Source: CADEED01 sp963711635
GTDB lineage: Bacteria; Pseudomonadota; Gammaproteobacteria; Steroidobacterales; Steroidobacteraceae
Direction of reading: 5' to 3'
Length of the DNA stretch: 64,000 bases
Assembly (NCBI GenBank): GCA_963711635.1
Contig: CAVQEZ010000005.1
Coordinates: forward strand, 62,001 to 126,000
Part shown: in pieces, positions 53,601 through 63,617 of the stretch
Numbering within the stretch: position 1 is the stretch's first letter
Layout: each line of letters opens with the position of its first letter
The notes under the pieces: model-generated
The model's input: the letters and a program-made list of their open reading frames with translations, nothing else
Told to the model about the DNA's origin: nothing
Databases searched by the model: none
Translations under genes and position numbers: made by a program

Positions 53601-54707
53601 ATGGCCTGGAATCAACCCGGTAATTCGAACAACAACCCTTGGGGCAAGAAACCCGCCCCGCGGTGGCGGCGATCTGGACCAGGCCTTCAAGGACTGGCAG
53701 AAGCGCATCGAATCGCTGTTCGGTGGCGGCGGCGGCGCGGCGTTCGTCCACGCCGTTGCTGGTCATCGTCATCGTCGTCGTCGCCGTCTGGATGGTCACC
53801 GGGCTCTACCAGGTGCAACCGGGTAACCAGGGTGTCGTGCAGCGCTTCGGCAAGCACGTCCAGACCGTCGGCGACGGCTGGGGCTGGCGCTTGCCGTGGC
53901 CCATCGAAACCGTCACCAAGGTGGACGTCGCGGGCGTCAAATCCGGCGCCTACAAGTCGCGCGTGCTCACGGCCGAACCGAACATGGTCGAGCTGCAGGT
54001 CGCCGTGCAATACCGCATCACGGACGCCGAAGACTATCTATTCCAGGTGCGCGAGCCCGACGCGACGCTCGGCGAGGTCAGCGAGAGCGCGATCCGCGAA
54101 GTCGTGGGCCGCAACGACCAGCAGGCCATCCTCGAGTCGGGCCGCATCAAGATCGCCGAAGACACGCGCGACATCATGCAGCGCACGCTCGACCAGTACG
54201 GCGCCGGCATCGAAGTGCGCAGCGTCAACATCACCGACGTGCAGGTGCCCGAGGCCGTGCAGCAGGCGCAGCGCGATTCGGTCAAGGCCAAGGCCGACCG
54301 CGAGCGCATGATCAAGGAAGCGCAGGCCTACGCGAACGGCATCCTGCCGAAGGCGCGAGGGCAACGCCGCGCGCGCCGTACAGGAAGCCGAGGCGTACAA
54401 GTCGCAGATCGTGTCAGCTGGCGACCGGCGATGCCTCGCGCTTCAACGCAGCTTGCCGACCGCCTACGAGAAGGCGCCGGACGTGACGCGCGAGCGTCTG
54501 TACATCGAGACCGTGGAGAGCGTGCTCGCGGCTCGCGCAAGGTCATCATCGACTCGAAGAGCGGCAACGGCAACATGCTCTATCTACCGCTCGACAAGCT
54601 CATCGATCGCAGTCGCGACGGCGACGGCACGGTGACGGTGCGGCCGCCGGTCGCCGTCGAATCGGACCCGAGCGTCGCCCGGACTCCGCCAGCGGGTGGA
54701 ACGCTGA
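53601..54707 (+). CDS. hflK: FtsH modulator HflK (frameshifted)
   Basis: An inner-membrane SPFH/prohibitin protein that, with HflC, forms a cage around the FtsH protease. MAWNQPGNSNNNPWGKKPAP and DLDQAFKDWQKRIESLFGGG make the Gly/Asn-rich N terminus. VIVIVVVAVWMVTGLYQVQP is the membrane helix. The SPFH domain is clean from GVVQRFGKHVQTVGDGWGWR to DRERMIKEAQAYANGILPKA. Later breaks lie at about 54358, 54415, 54450 and 54530. The stop (54705-54707) overlaps the hflC ATG. Confidence 0.92.
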
Positions 54708-55618
54708 TGGGCTCGCGCGTACTCGGAATCCTGGTGCTGCGTGCTGGCGGTGATCGTCCTGATCTCGACCTCGACGTTCGTCGTGCAGGAGCAGGAGCTG
54801 GCGCTGCGCGTGCGCCTGTCAGCAGATCATCGGCACGGACTACAAGCCCGGGCTGCACTTCAAGATGCCGTTCATGGACGACGTGGTGAAGTTCGACCGC
54901 CGCGTGCTGACGCGCAAGTTCGACGGCGAGCAGTTCCTGACCAGCGAGAGCCAGGGCCTCACCGTCGACTACTACATCAAGTGGCGCATCAGCGACGCCG
55001 AGCAGTTCTACCAGGCGACCAGCGGCGGCGACGAAGGCCGCGCCGAATCGCTGGTGGGCGAGAACATCCAGGACGGCATCAAGAACGCGGTCGCCGGGCG
55101 CACGCTCGCGGACATCGTGATCTCGGACCGCAACGAGATCACCGGCGAATTCATGGCAGCGCCAGCCGAGAGCCTGCGCAAGCTCGGCATCCAGCTCGTC
55201 GACGTGCGCGTGCAGCGCATCGACCTGCAGGAAGACGTGGCGACGCAGCGTCTACGACAGCATGAAGCGCGGCTTCGAGGGCATCGCGCGCACACAGCGC
55301 GGCGAGGGCGACCGCGAGTCGCAGCGCATCCGCTCGACGGCCGAACGCCAGCGCACCGAGCTCGTCGCCAAGGCCAATGCCGACGCGCAGCGCATCCGCG
55401 GCGAAGGCGAATGCCACCGCCGCGGCCATCTACGCCGCCGCGTACAACCGCAATCCCGAGTTCTATTCTTTCTATCGCAGCCTGCAGGCCTACCGGAATT
55501 CGCTCGGCCGCGATGGCGACGTGATCGTGGTTTCGCCCGACAGCGAGTTCTTCCGCTATCTCAAGAGCTCCGGCGCCCGCACGGCGCTGAAGCTCCACTC
55601 GGTTGGTTACAGGCATAG
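54707..55618 (+). CDS. hflC: FtsH modulator HflC (frameshifted)
   Basis: Partner of HflK. AVIVLISTSTFVVQEQELAL is the N-terminal membrane helix. The SPFH domain reads GTDYKPGLHFKMPFMDDVVK, GEQFLTSESQGLTVDYYIKW and LGIQLVDVRVQRIDLQEDVA. The C-terminal helix follows in shifted frames: MKRGFEGIARTQRGEGDRES, then AAAYNRNPEFYSFYRSLQAY and SPDSEFFRYLKSSGA. Breaks lie near 54740, 54828, 55245 and 55410. The most likely stop is at 55618, 22 bases before purA. Confidence 0.9.
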
Positions 55619-55640
55619 GCGCGCACGCGCACATTTACGC

Positions 55641-56937
55641 ATGGGCAAATTCGTCATCATCATCGGCACCCAGTGGGGTGACGAAGGCAAGGGCAAGGTC
55701 GTCGACCTGCTCACCGAGCGCGCCGCCGCGGTGGCGCGTTTCCAGGGCGGCCACAACGCCGGCCACACGCTGGTCATCGGCGGCAAGAAGACCGTGCTGT
55801 CGCTGATCCCGTCGGGAATCCTGCACAAGAACGTGCAGCTGCCTCATCGGCAACGGCGTGGTGCTGTCGCTCGAGGCGCTGTTCCGCGAGGCGCAGACGC
55901 TGATCGACACCGGCGTGGACGTGTTCGCGCGACTGCGCATCTCGCCGAACTGCCCGCTGATCCTTCCGTCGCACGTCGCGCTCGACAAGGCGCGCGAGGC
56001 GGCGCGCGGCGCCAACGCCATCGGCACCACGGGCCGCGGCATCGGCCCCGCCTACGAAGACAAGGTGGCGCGCCGCGCGGTGCGCGTGCAGGACCTGTTC
56101 CAGCGCGAGAAATTCGCCGCCAAGCTCGGCGAGATCCTCGATTTCCACAATTTCGTGCTGCAGCACTACTTCAAGCAGCCGGCGATCGATTTCCAGAAGA
56201 CGCTCGACGAGCAGCTCTCCTATGCCGACCGCGTGAAGCCGCTGGTGAGCGACGTCACGCAGACGCTGGCGGCGCTGCGCGAGAAGAAGGCCGACGTGAT
56301 GTTCGAAGGCGCGCAGGGCGCCATGCTCGACGTCGACCACGGCACGTATCCGTTCGTCACCTCGTCGAACACCACCGGCGGATTCGCGGCCACGGGCACG
56401 GGCCTCGGGCCCGCGTTCGTTCGACTACGTGCTCGGCATCGTGAAGGCCTACACCACGCGCGTGGGCGCGGGTCCGTTTCCCACCGAGCTGTTCGACGAG
56501 TACGGCGAGCATCTTTCGCGCGTGGGCCATGAATTCGGCGCGGTGACCGGGCGCAAGCGCCGCTGCGGCTGGTTCGATGCGGTCGCGCTGCGCCGCTCCA
56601 TCATCCACTCGAGCGTGTCGGGGCTTGTGCCTGACGAAGCTCGACGTGCTCGACGGCCTCGACTCGCTGCAGATCTGCGTGGGCTACAAATCCGACGGCG
56701 TGGTCACGCAAGGAGCCGCCGCTGTTCGCGGATGCGTTCGCGGACGTGGAGCCGGTGTACGAGGAGATGCCGGGCTGGAAGGAATCCACGATCGGGGTCA
56801 CGTCGTACGCGGCGTTGCCGGGCAATGCGCGCGATTATCTGGAGCGGCTGCAGGAGCTGGCGGGCGTGCCGATCGACATCATCTCGACGGGGCCGGATCG
56901 CGATCAGACGATCGTGCTGCGGCATCCGTTCGATTGA
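55641..56937 (+). CDS. purA: Adenylosuccinate synthetase (four extra bases)
   Basis: First step from IMP to AMP. MGKFVIIIGTQWGDEGKGKV is the GTP loop. RFQGGHNAGHTLVIGGKKTV, IGTTGRGIGPAYEDKVARRA, FEGAQGAMLDVDHGTYPFVT and GHEFGAVTGRKRRCGWFDAV are conserved. The protein can be rebuilt to full length (about 430 residues) by removing one base at each of four places: about 55843, 56420, 56627 and 56711. All four are single-base insertions, which argues for a systematic read error. C terminus DRDQTIVLRHPFD. Confidence 0.95.
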
Positions 56938-57074
56938 TCGCGGTGCGGCGCGCATGGCGCACATGCGTACGAGCGTAGGCGACTCCGACATGGATCGGGG
57001 CTCTGCATCTTCTTGCGGAAAAATTCTCACGCCTAACTACCCAATTGTGACGGCCGCTCGGCGCGCGGGCTTCA

Positions 57075-57080
57075 TATACT
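57075..57080 (+). promoter_or_regulatory. -10-like box of the trehalose genes
   Basis: TATACT, then GCGCGG, then the ATG at 57087. No ribosome binding site is present. Probably drives otsB-GH15-otsA. Confidence 0.35.
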
Positions 57081-57086
57081 GCGCGG

Positions 57087-57858
57087 ATGATGCAACTCGC
57101 GCGCGTGAAGCGGCAGCGGTTCACGCGGTACCGCTGCCCGCGAAAGCCTGGTGTCTGTTTCTCGACGTGGATGGAACCCTGCTCGAGCTCGCGGATCGCC
57201 CGGGCGCCGTGGTCGTGGACGCGGCGCTGCTCGGCAGCTGCTCGAGCGCCTGCGCAGCGCCGCGGGCGGCGCGGTGGCGCTGGTGAGCGGCGGACCATCG
57301 CCGATCTCGACCGGCTGTTCGGCCGATCCGAGTTCCCGGTCGCGCGGCCTGCACGGCTGCGAACGGCGCGATGCGCAGGGCGCGATGCACGTCGCGCCGA
57401 TCGCGCATCGAGCAGCTCGCGGACGTGCGCGCCGGCCTCGCAGCGGCTCGTCGCAGCGCCATCCCGGGCCTGCTGCTCGAGGACAAGGGCGCCGGGCTCG
57501 CGCTGCATTTCCTGCAGGCGCCGCAACTCGAGCACGAGCTGCGCGCCGAAGTCGCGCTGCTGGCGGCGCCGCTGGTGCCGCGGTTCGCGGTGCTCGACGG
57601 TCACGCCGTGATCGAGGTGAAGCCGGCGGCGCACACCAAGGACAGCGCGGTCACCGCGTTCATGGAGGAGGCGCCGTTCCGCGGCCGCCTGCCGATCTTC
57701 ATCGGCGACGACCTGACCGACTACGGCGGATTCGCCGCGGTGCGCCGCTTCGACGGACTCGCGATCGCGGTCGGGCCGCGCGTCAAGTCGGAATGGTGGC
57801 TGCCGGGACCCACGGCCGTGCGCAGCTGGCTCGAGATCAGCTGCGCTGCGAGCGGTAG
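57087..57858 (+). CDS. otsB: Trehalose-6-phosphate phosphatase (frameshifted)
   Basis: A HAD-family phosphatase that converts trehalose-6-phosphate to trehalose. After an early frame change, AKAWCLFLDVDGTLLELADR is HAD motif I with the nucleophile Asp. ERLRSAAGGAVALVSG and TIADLDRLFG contain motif II. The C-terminal half is clean: ALHFLQAPQLEHELRAEVAL, KPAAHTKDSAVTAFMEEAPF and FIGDDLTDYGGFAAVRRFDG (motif IV). Breaks lie at about 57110, 57240, 57292, 57350 and 57405. It ends just before the GH15 start. Confidence 0.88.
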
Positions 57859-57863
57859 CCGGC

Positions 57864-59642
57864 GTGAACTACGGCGTGATCGGCAATTGCCAGGTGGCCG
57901 CGCTCATCGACGAGCAGGCGCGCATGGTCTGGGCCTGCCTGCCGCGCCCCGACGGCGACCCGGTGTTCTCCGCGCTGCTCAGAAGGAGGGCGGCGACTCG
58001 GACAAGGGCGTGTTCGCGATCGACATGATCGATCTCACGCGCACCGAGCAGAGCTACCTGCGCAACTCCGCGATCCTCGAAACCCGCCTGTACGACGCGC
58101 ATGGCGGCGTGCTGCGCATCCTCGATTTCGCGCCGCGTTTTCGCAGCCGCGGCCGGGTGTTCCGGCCGATGATGTTCGTGCGCAGCGTGGAGCCGCTCGC
58201 CGGCCGGCCGACGCTGCGCCTGCGGTTGCGGCCCACCGCCGGCTTCGGCGAGCGCTGCGAGCCGGGCATCAGCGGCAGCCATCACATCCGCTTCGCCGCC
58301 GATGGCCTGCACTACCGCGTGACGACCGATGCCTCGCTCGCCGTCGCTGCTGGAAAACCGCCCCGTGGTGCTCGAGCAGCCGCTGCATTTCATCATCGGG
58401 CCCGACGAGACGCTGCAGGAATCCCCGGCGGCGCTGGCGCGCGAATTCCTCGGCGCGACGCTGAGCTACTGGCAGGAGTGGGTGCGCACGCTGGCGGTGC
58501 CGGCCGACTGGCAGGACGCGGTGATCCGTGCGGCCATCACGCTCAAGCTCTGCACCTACGAGGACACCGGCGCGGTGCTCGCGGCGCTGACGACCTCGAT
58601 TCCCGAGGCGGCCAACAGCACGCGCAACTGGGACTACCGTTACTGCTGGCTGCGCGACAGCTACTTCGTGGTGCAGACGCTCAACCGCCTCGGCGCCACG
58701 CGCACCATGGAGGCCTATCTACACTACATCGACCACATCATCGCCTCCTCGACGGTCGACACGCTGCAGCCGCTGTACGGCATCACCGGCGATCCGCGCG
58801 CCGAGGAAAAGATCTCCACGGCGCTGTCGGGGTATCGCGGCATGGGGCCGGTGCGCTTCGGCAATCTCGCCGCCGAGCAGCTGCAGCACGACGTCTACGG
58901 CTCGGTGATCCTGGCCGCGACGCAGCTGTTCTTCGACGAGCGCCTGGTGCGCTGCGGCGACCAGACGCTGCTCGAGCGTCTCTACCGGCTCGGCAAACGC
59001 GCGGTCGCCACCTTCGAGGAACCGGATGCCGGTCCCTGGGAGTTCCGCGGCAAGCTGCAGCGCCACACGTTTTCGGCGGCCATCTCCTGGGCCGGTTGCG
59101 ATCGCCTGGCGCGCATCGCGCGGCGCGTCGGCGATTCGATCGCGGCGCGCGAATGGTCGGCGCGCGCCAGCTACATGCGCGAGGAAATTCTCAATGGCGC
59201 GTGGAGCGAGGAACGTCAGGCCTTCACCTCGGCCTTCGGCAACCGCGACCTCGATGCCACGGCGCTGCTGCTGCCCGAGCTGGGGCTGGTGCCCGCCACC
59301 GATCCGCGTTTCCTCAAGACGCTGGAGCGCATCGAGGAAGAACTGCGCGTCGGCGACCTGCTGTTCCGCTACAAACATGCCGACGATTTCGGGCATCCCG
59401 AAAACGCCTTCACCATCTGCGCGTTCTGGTACGTGAATGCGCTGGCCGCGGCCGGGCGCATCGACGAAGCGCGCGAGCGATTCTCCCGCCTGCTCGACGC
59501 GGCGCAATCCGCTCGGCCTGCTGTCCGAAGACATAACCCCGCGAGCGGCGAGCTCTGGGGCAATTTTCCGCAGACCTACAGCATGGTGGGAGTCATCGGC
59601 AGTGCACTCCGGCTGTCACGCAGCTGGGAGGAGATCGTATGA
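57864..59642 (+). CDS. GH15-family glycoside hydrolase (trehalase/glucoamylase-like)
   Basis: A cytoplasmic GH15 protein of about 590 residues from the GTG at 57864. NYGVIGNCQVAALIDEQARM is the typical start of the group found beside otsA and otsB. RNWDYRYCWLRDSYFVVQTL, GPVRFGNLAAEQLQHDVYGS and FGNRDLDATALLLPELGLVP belong to the (alpha/alpha)6 domain. Breaks lie near 57980 and 58350. A compensating pair at about 59505 and 59540 hides LGLLSEDITP, the usual motif, before GELWGNFPQTYSMVG. Some members degrade trehalose, others have no proven substrate. ATGA overlap with otsA. Confidence 0.88.
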
Positions 59643-61043
59643 GCCGACTGGTTGCGGTTTCGAACCGCATCTCCGTGCCCAAGCGAGGCGCCGTCCCGGG
59701 CGGACTCGCGGTGGGTTTGTTGGCCGCGATGCAGGCGCGACGCGGCCTGTGGTTTGGCTGGGACGGGGAAACGGCGGAAAAGGCCGGTGACGAGCCGTCA
59801 GTCGCGCACAAGGAAGGGGTCACCTTCGCGTCCATCGATTTCGACGAGACCGAGTACAAGGAGTTTTATCTCGGGTTCTGCAACGGCACGTTGTGGCCGC
59901 TGTTTCACTATTTCGTCGACGGCTTCCGTTACAACGACACGCAGTACGAGGCCTACCAGCGCATGAACCAGCGTTATGCGCGCCTGCTGCTGCCGCTGCT
60001 CGAGCCGGACGACCTGATCTGGGTGCACGACTATCACCTGTTTCCGCTCGCGCAAAGATTGCGCGAGGCGGGCGTGCGGCAGCCCATGGGCCTGTTCCTG
60101 CACATCCCGTTTCCGAACATCGAGGTGCTGCGCGTGCTGCCGGTATACGGCGAGCTGTTGCAGGCCATGCTGGCCTACGACGTGCTCGGCTTCCAGACCG
60201 AGACCGATCGCGAAGCGTTTCGCGCCGCGGTGGCCTATGTCTGGGGCCAGCAGGCGCTCGATGGTCGACAACGCGGTGACCGTGAGCGGGCGGCGCGTGG
60301 TCACCGGCGTGTACCCGATCGGCGTCGACGTCGACGCCATCCAGCGCGAGGCTATCGAGTCGCTGGTCAGCGAGCCCGTCAAGCGCATGATCGCCGGAAT
60401 GTTAGGTCGCAAGCTGATGATCGGCGTCGACCGGCTCGACTACAGCAAGGGCCTGGTGGAACGCTTCAAGGCCTACGAACGTTTTCTCGAGACGCACCCG
60501 GAGAACCAGAACCGCGTGTCCTTCCTGCAGATCGCGCCGCTGTCGCGTTCCGACGTGCGCGCTTACGCGGAGATCCGCCGCGACCTCGAGCAGACCACGG
60601 GGCGCACCAACGGCCGCTTCGCCGACACCGACTGGACGCCGATCCGTTATCTCAACCGCAACTTCCCGCACGACGTGCTCATGGGCTTCATGCGCTCGGC
60701 GCTCATCGGCATCGTGACGCCGGTGCGCGACGGCATGAACCTGGTGGCCAAGGAATTCGTCGCCGCGCAGGATCCGGCCGATCCCGGCGTGCTCATCCTT
60801 TCGACGCTGGCCGGTGCGGCGCGCGAGCTCGGCAACGCGCTCATGGTCAATCCCTACGACTCGCGCGGCATGGCGCACGCCATCCAGCAGGCGTTCAACA
60901 TGCCGCTGGCCGAGCGGCGGGAGCGTCACCAGGCCATGGTCGAGGTGCTGCGTCGCAATTCGATCTCCGCCTGGCATACCAGCTTCGTCAGCACGCTCGA
61001 ATCGCTGCGTGCCCCGCGCCTGCATCGGCGCACGGGTTCATGA
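59639..61043 (+). CDS. otsA: Trehalose-6-phosphate synthase (one frameshift)
   Basis: A GT20 synthase that joins UDP-glucose and glucose-6-phosphate. SRLVAVSNRISVPKRGAVPG has the N-terminal substrate loop. LIWVHDYHLFPLAQRLREAG and GLFLHIPFPNIEVLRVLPVY follow. An extra C at about 60258 breaks the frame, which resumes MVDNAVTVSGRRVVTGVYPI. GVDRLDYSKGLVERFKAYER and VTPVRDGMNLVAKEFVAAQD bind the donor. About 468 residues. With otsB and GH15 it forms a complete trehalose block. Confidence 0.95.
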
Positions 61044-61045
61044 CG

Positions 61046-61051
61046 TAACAT
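61046..61051 (+). promoter_or_regulatory. -10-like box of nhaA
   Basis: TAACAT, then CGGGGCGC, then ATG (61060). Same layout as the other leaderless candidates. Confidence 0.3.
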
Positions 61052-61059
61052 CGGGGCGC

Positions 61060-61754
61060 ATGGGCGCCCTCGACACCGACACTAACAAACGCGACAAGCC
61101 CGCGGCCTTCGCCCTCATGGCCGCGGTGGCGGCGGCCATGCTGCTCGCAAACTCGCCGCTGGGGGCTAACTACCAGCAGCTGCTGGTCTTCGACCTGACC
61201 TTGGGGCTGGCGCCACTGGCCCTGACCAAGTCGGTGCTGCACTGGATCAACGACGGCCTCATGGCGGTCTTCTTCCTGCTGGTGGGCATCGAGATCAAGC
61301 GCGAGCCGACCGCTTCGAGCATTCGCTGCATCCCTGGGTCACGTACGCCATCCTGCCGCTGTTTGCGCTGGCGAACGCCGGCGTGCCGCTGCAGGGACTG
61401 AGCACCGAGGTGCTGCTGCATCCGGTCACGTTGGGCATCGCGTTCGGACTGCTGGCGGGAAAACTCGCCGGTGTCTTCAGTTTCACATGGCTGGCCGTGA
61501 AGCTCGGATTCGGCAGCCTGCCCGGCGGCGTGAGCTGGCGGCATGTGCTCGGCGTTTCCTTGCTGACCGGTATCGGCTTCACCATGAGCCTGTTCCTGGG
61601 AGCGCTGGCCTTTCCCGATGAAGGCCTGCATCGCGAAGTCCGCGTGGGAGTGCTCGCTGGATCGCTGTGCGCCGCGCTCGCCGGTGTGCTGTGGCTGAAG
61701 ATGGGGCCAAGGTCCCATTCCGCGCGAGCCGGCCCAGGCGAACTCTCCGGCTAA
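61060..61754 (+). pseudogene. nhaA: Na+/H+ antiporter NhaA with large internal deletion
   Basis: Two ends of NhaA are present but the middle is gone. The N-terminal part runs AAFALMAAVAAAMLLANSPL to LMAVFFLLVGIEIKRE (about 85 residues). At about 61303 it jumps, in another frame, to DRFEHSLHPWVTYAILPLFA and then to the normal C terminus (LLTGIGFTMSLFLGALAFPD). About 155-165 residues, helices III-VIII, are missing, including the two adjacent transport aspartates that full-length NhaA needs. The total of about 231 codons compares with about 390. This is a real deletion pseudogene or a mis-assembly. Confidence 0.85.
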
Positions 61755-62140
61755 TCTTCGCCGTCGGCTATCGGAGGCCCGACCGTGTCCACGAGGGTCT
61801 CTAACAATTTTCCCGGAGGTATGGGCTTGCGCAGGAAAGCCGCGCCGAGCAAGCCGGCCGGCCCCTCGATGCTGGGATCACACGATCCGCTGATGAGGAC
61901 CACCGGCAGGTTCATCTTCGTGACGGTTGGATGCACCGTCAGATCCAGCCCGGTCATGCCGCCCAGATGAATGTCGCAGACCACCGCGGCGGCGCCACAC
62001 AGCGCGGCCACCGACAGGAACTGCTCGGCGCTCGCGAAGGCATGGCAGCGATAGCCGGCGGCGGTGATCTGGCGGTCGAGCGCCTTGCGCACGGAAGCGT
62101 CGTCGTCGATGACTGCGATGAGTTTTCTGTTCGGGGGCAT
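61751..62140 (-). CDS. Single-domain response regulator (FixJ-type receiver)
   Basis: A 129-residue receiver domain with no output domain. KLIAVIDDDASVRKALDRQI has the acidic pair, VVCDIHLGGMTGLDL the phospho-accepting Asp, PVVLISGSC the Ser/Thr switch and AAFLRKPIPPGKLLETL the Lys. Stand-alone receivers act as phosphate shuttles or regulate by contact. No histidine kinase is nearby. The ATG at 62140 gives MPPNRKLIAVIDDD; a longer start at 62284 would add unlikely sequence. It is convergent with nhaA (4-base overlap) and divergent from the AraC gene. Confidence 0.92.
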   Translation of the reverse strand: MPPNRKLIAVIDDDASVRKALDRQITAAGYRCHAFASAEQFLSVAALCGAAAVVCDIHLGGMTGLDLTVHPTVTKMNLPVVLISGSCDPSIEGPAGLLGAAFLRKPIPPGKLLETLVDTVGPPIADGED

Positions 62141-62269
62141 GTAGTCGGTTCTCGATGCGGGTCGCGTTATACGTGCACGCGCCTGATCGCGTCTTGCTCC
62201 GGCCTGCCAGTTAGTTGTTTGTACTTGCCACGGCCTTCGCGGTTCCCCACCCACGGCTCCTGAATCGAA

Positions 62270-63331
62270 ATGGGCATCGCACAAGTCCCCAGCGCCATGG
62301 GTTTGGCATCCCGGCTGGCCTGCGCAAGGGCACTGGCTTCGGGCATTCCCGTACGGCCCTTGCTGGCCAGTTCAGGCCTGACGCTGCAGCAGCTCGAAGA
62401 TGCGCGTACGCGCATTCCGGTGCGCAACCAGATCGAATTCCTGAATCGCGTTGCCGATGCCCTGCGCGACGACATGCTGGGTTTTCGGCTGGCTCTCGAC
62501 TACGACCTGCGCCAGGCGGGATTGCTTTACTACGTGCTTGCTTCCTCGGACTCGCTGCGCGAGGTCTTCGAGCGTGGCGCGCGCTTCGCTGCCGTGGTCA
62601 ACGAGGGCTTCATCCAGGAGTACATCGACGGCAGCCAGGTGGGACTGCGAATGCAGTATTCGGGCGTGCGGCGCCTGGCGGACCGGCACCAGATCGAGTT
62701 CTGGGTGACCACCTTGGTTCGCCTGTGTCGCGACCTCGTGGGCCGCCAGTTGCTACCGACCTGCGTGCGCTTCACGCACTTTCGCGGCCAGGGATACATG
62801 CGCCTCACGCGCTACATGGGCTGTCGCGTGGAATACGGCGCGGCCGCGGACGAAATTCTGTTTGCTCGCACCGCGCGCCAATTGCGCGTGACCCATTCCG
62901 ACCCCTTCCTCAATCGGCTGCTGATAGAAGCCTGCGAACAGGCGCTGTCCGTTCGGCGGCGCGCGGGGGATTCGTTCGCGGCGCGCGTCGAGAACATCCT
63001 GGCGCCCCTGCTGCCGCATGGTGAGGCACGTGCAACAAGAGTGGCGGCGCAGTTAGGCCTGAGCCCGCGCACGTTTGCGCGCCGGCTGGCCGATGAAGGC
63101 CTGACCTGGTCGCGACTGTTGAACCGCCTGCGCCTGGATCTTGCGCGGCGTTACCTGGTGCAGGAAGGCCAGTCGATCTCCCGCGTTGCATGGCTGCTCG
63201 GTTACCAGGAAGTCGGTGCGTTCTCGCATGCCTTTCGTCGCTGGACCGGAAAGTCGCCGCGCGAAGTGGCACGTCCCAAGCGACGTTCCTTGCCCCTTGG
63301 TTCCAATTCCCGGAGAGAGTCTCATGCGTAG
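62270..63331 (+). CDS. AraC family regulator
   Basis: A 353-residue AraC-type regulator. The N-terminal 220 residues resemble the arabinose-binding-like domain of OruR/ArgR-type members (PVRPLLASSGLTLQQLEDAR, YYVLASSDSLREVFERGARF). The C-terminal double helix-turn-helix is ARATRVAAQLGLSPRTFARR and SISRVAWLLGYQEVGAFSHA, then FRRWTGKSPREVAR. The inducer is not apparent. The gene overlaps the next small gene by 8 bases. The divergent receiver gene lies 129 bp away. Confidence 0.93.
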   Translation: MGIAQVPSAMGLASRLACARALASGIPVRPLLASSGLTLQQLEDARTRIPVRNQIEFLNRVADALRDDMLGFRLALDYDLRQAGLLYYVLASSDSLREVFERGARFAAVVNEGFIQEYIDGSQVGLRMQYSGVRRLADRHQIEFWVTTLVRLCRDLVGRQLLPTCVRFTHFRGQGYMRLTRYMGCRVEYGAAADEILFARTARQLRVTHSDPFLNRLLIEACEQALSVRRRAGDSFAARVENILAPLLPHGEARATRVAAQLGLSPRTFARRLADEGLTWSRLLNRLRLDLARRYLVQEGQSISRVAWLLGYQEVGAFSHAFRRWTGKSPREVARPKRRSLPLGSNSRRESHA

Positions 63332-63617
63332 ATCCAAGGAAGACCAACGCAGGAAGGAGATCGGCACCATTGCCGTGCTCCTGCAGCGTCTCAACGAATT
63401 CCGGCTGCCGCGCGCGCTGGACCTGAAGAAGAAAGTGGACCGCGGCGAAAAACTCGCCGCAGAAGACCTCAAATTCCTCGACGACGTGAAGCAGGATGCG
63501 TCGCAGGTGAAGGGCCTGGTCGACAAGCATCCCGAGTACCAGAGCCTGGTGGACAAGCTCGCATCGCTGTACGCGGAGATCGCGCGCAAGGGGCTGGAAA
63601 ATGAACAAAAAAAATGA
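63324..63617 (+). CDS. Small helical protein upstream of ppk2
   Basis: A 97-residue, highly charged, apparently all-helical protein: MRRSKEDQRRKEIGTIAVLL, LNEFRLPRALDLKKKVDRGE, DVKQDASQVKGLVDKHPEYQ. No signal peptide or membrane segment. I do not recognise a named family. A ribosome binding site (GGAGAGAG) precedes the ATG. It overlaps the AraC gene by 8 bases and the ppk2 start by 17 bases, so it is coupled to the kinase and may act with it. Confidence 0.8.
   Translation: MRRSKEDQRRKEIGTIAVLLQRLNEFRLPRALDLKKKVDRGEKLAAEDLKFLDDVKQDASQVKGLVDKHPEYQSLVDKLASLYAEIARKGLENEQKK

Noticed and set aside
44700..58300. Programmed ribosomal frameshifting or widespread pseudogenisation
   Set aside because: The shifts are too frequent, lie in unrelated essential genes, have no slippery heptamers, and begin at an abnormal G-rich block. 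Sequence error explains them better.
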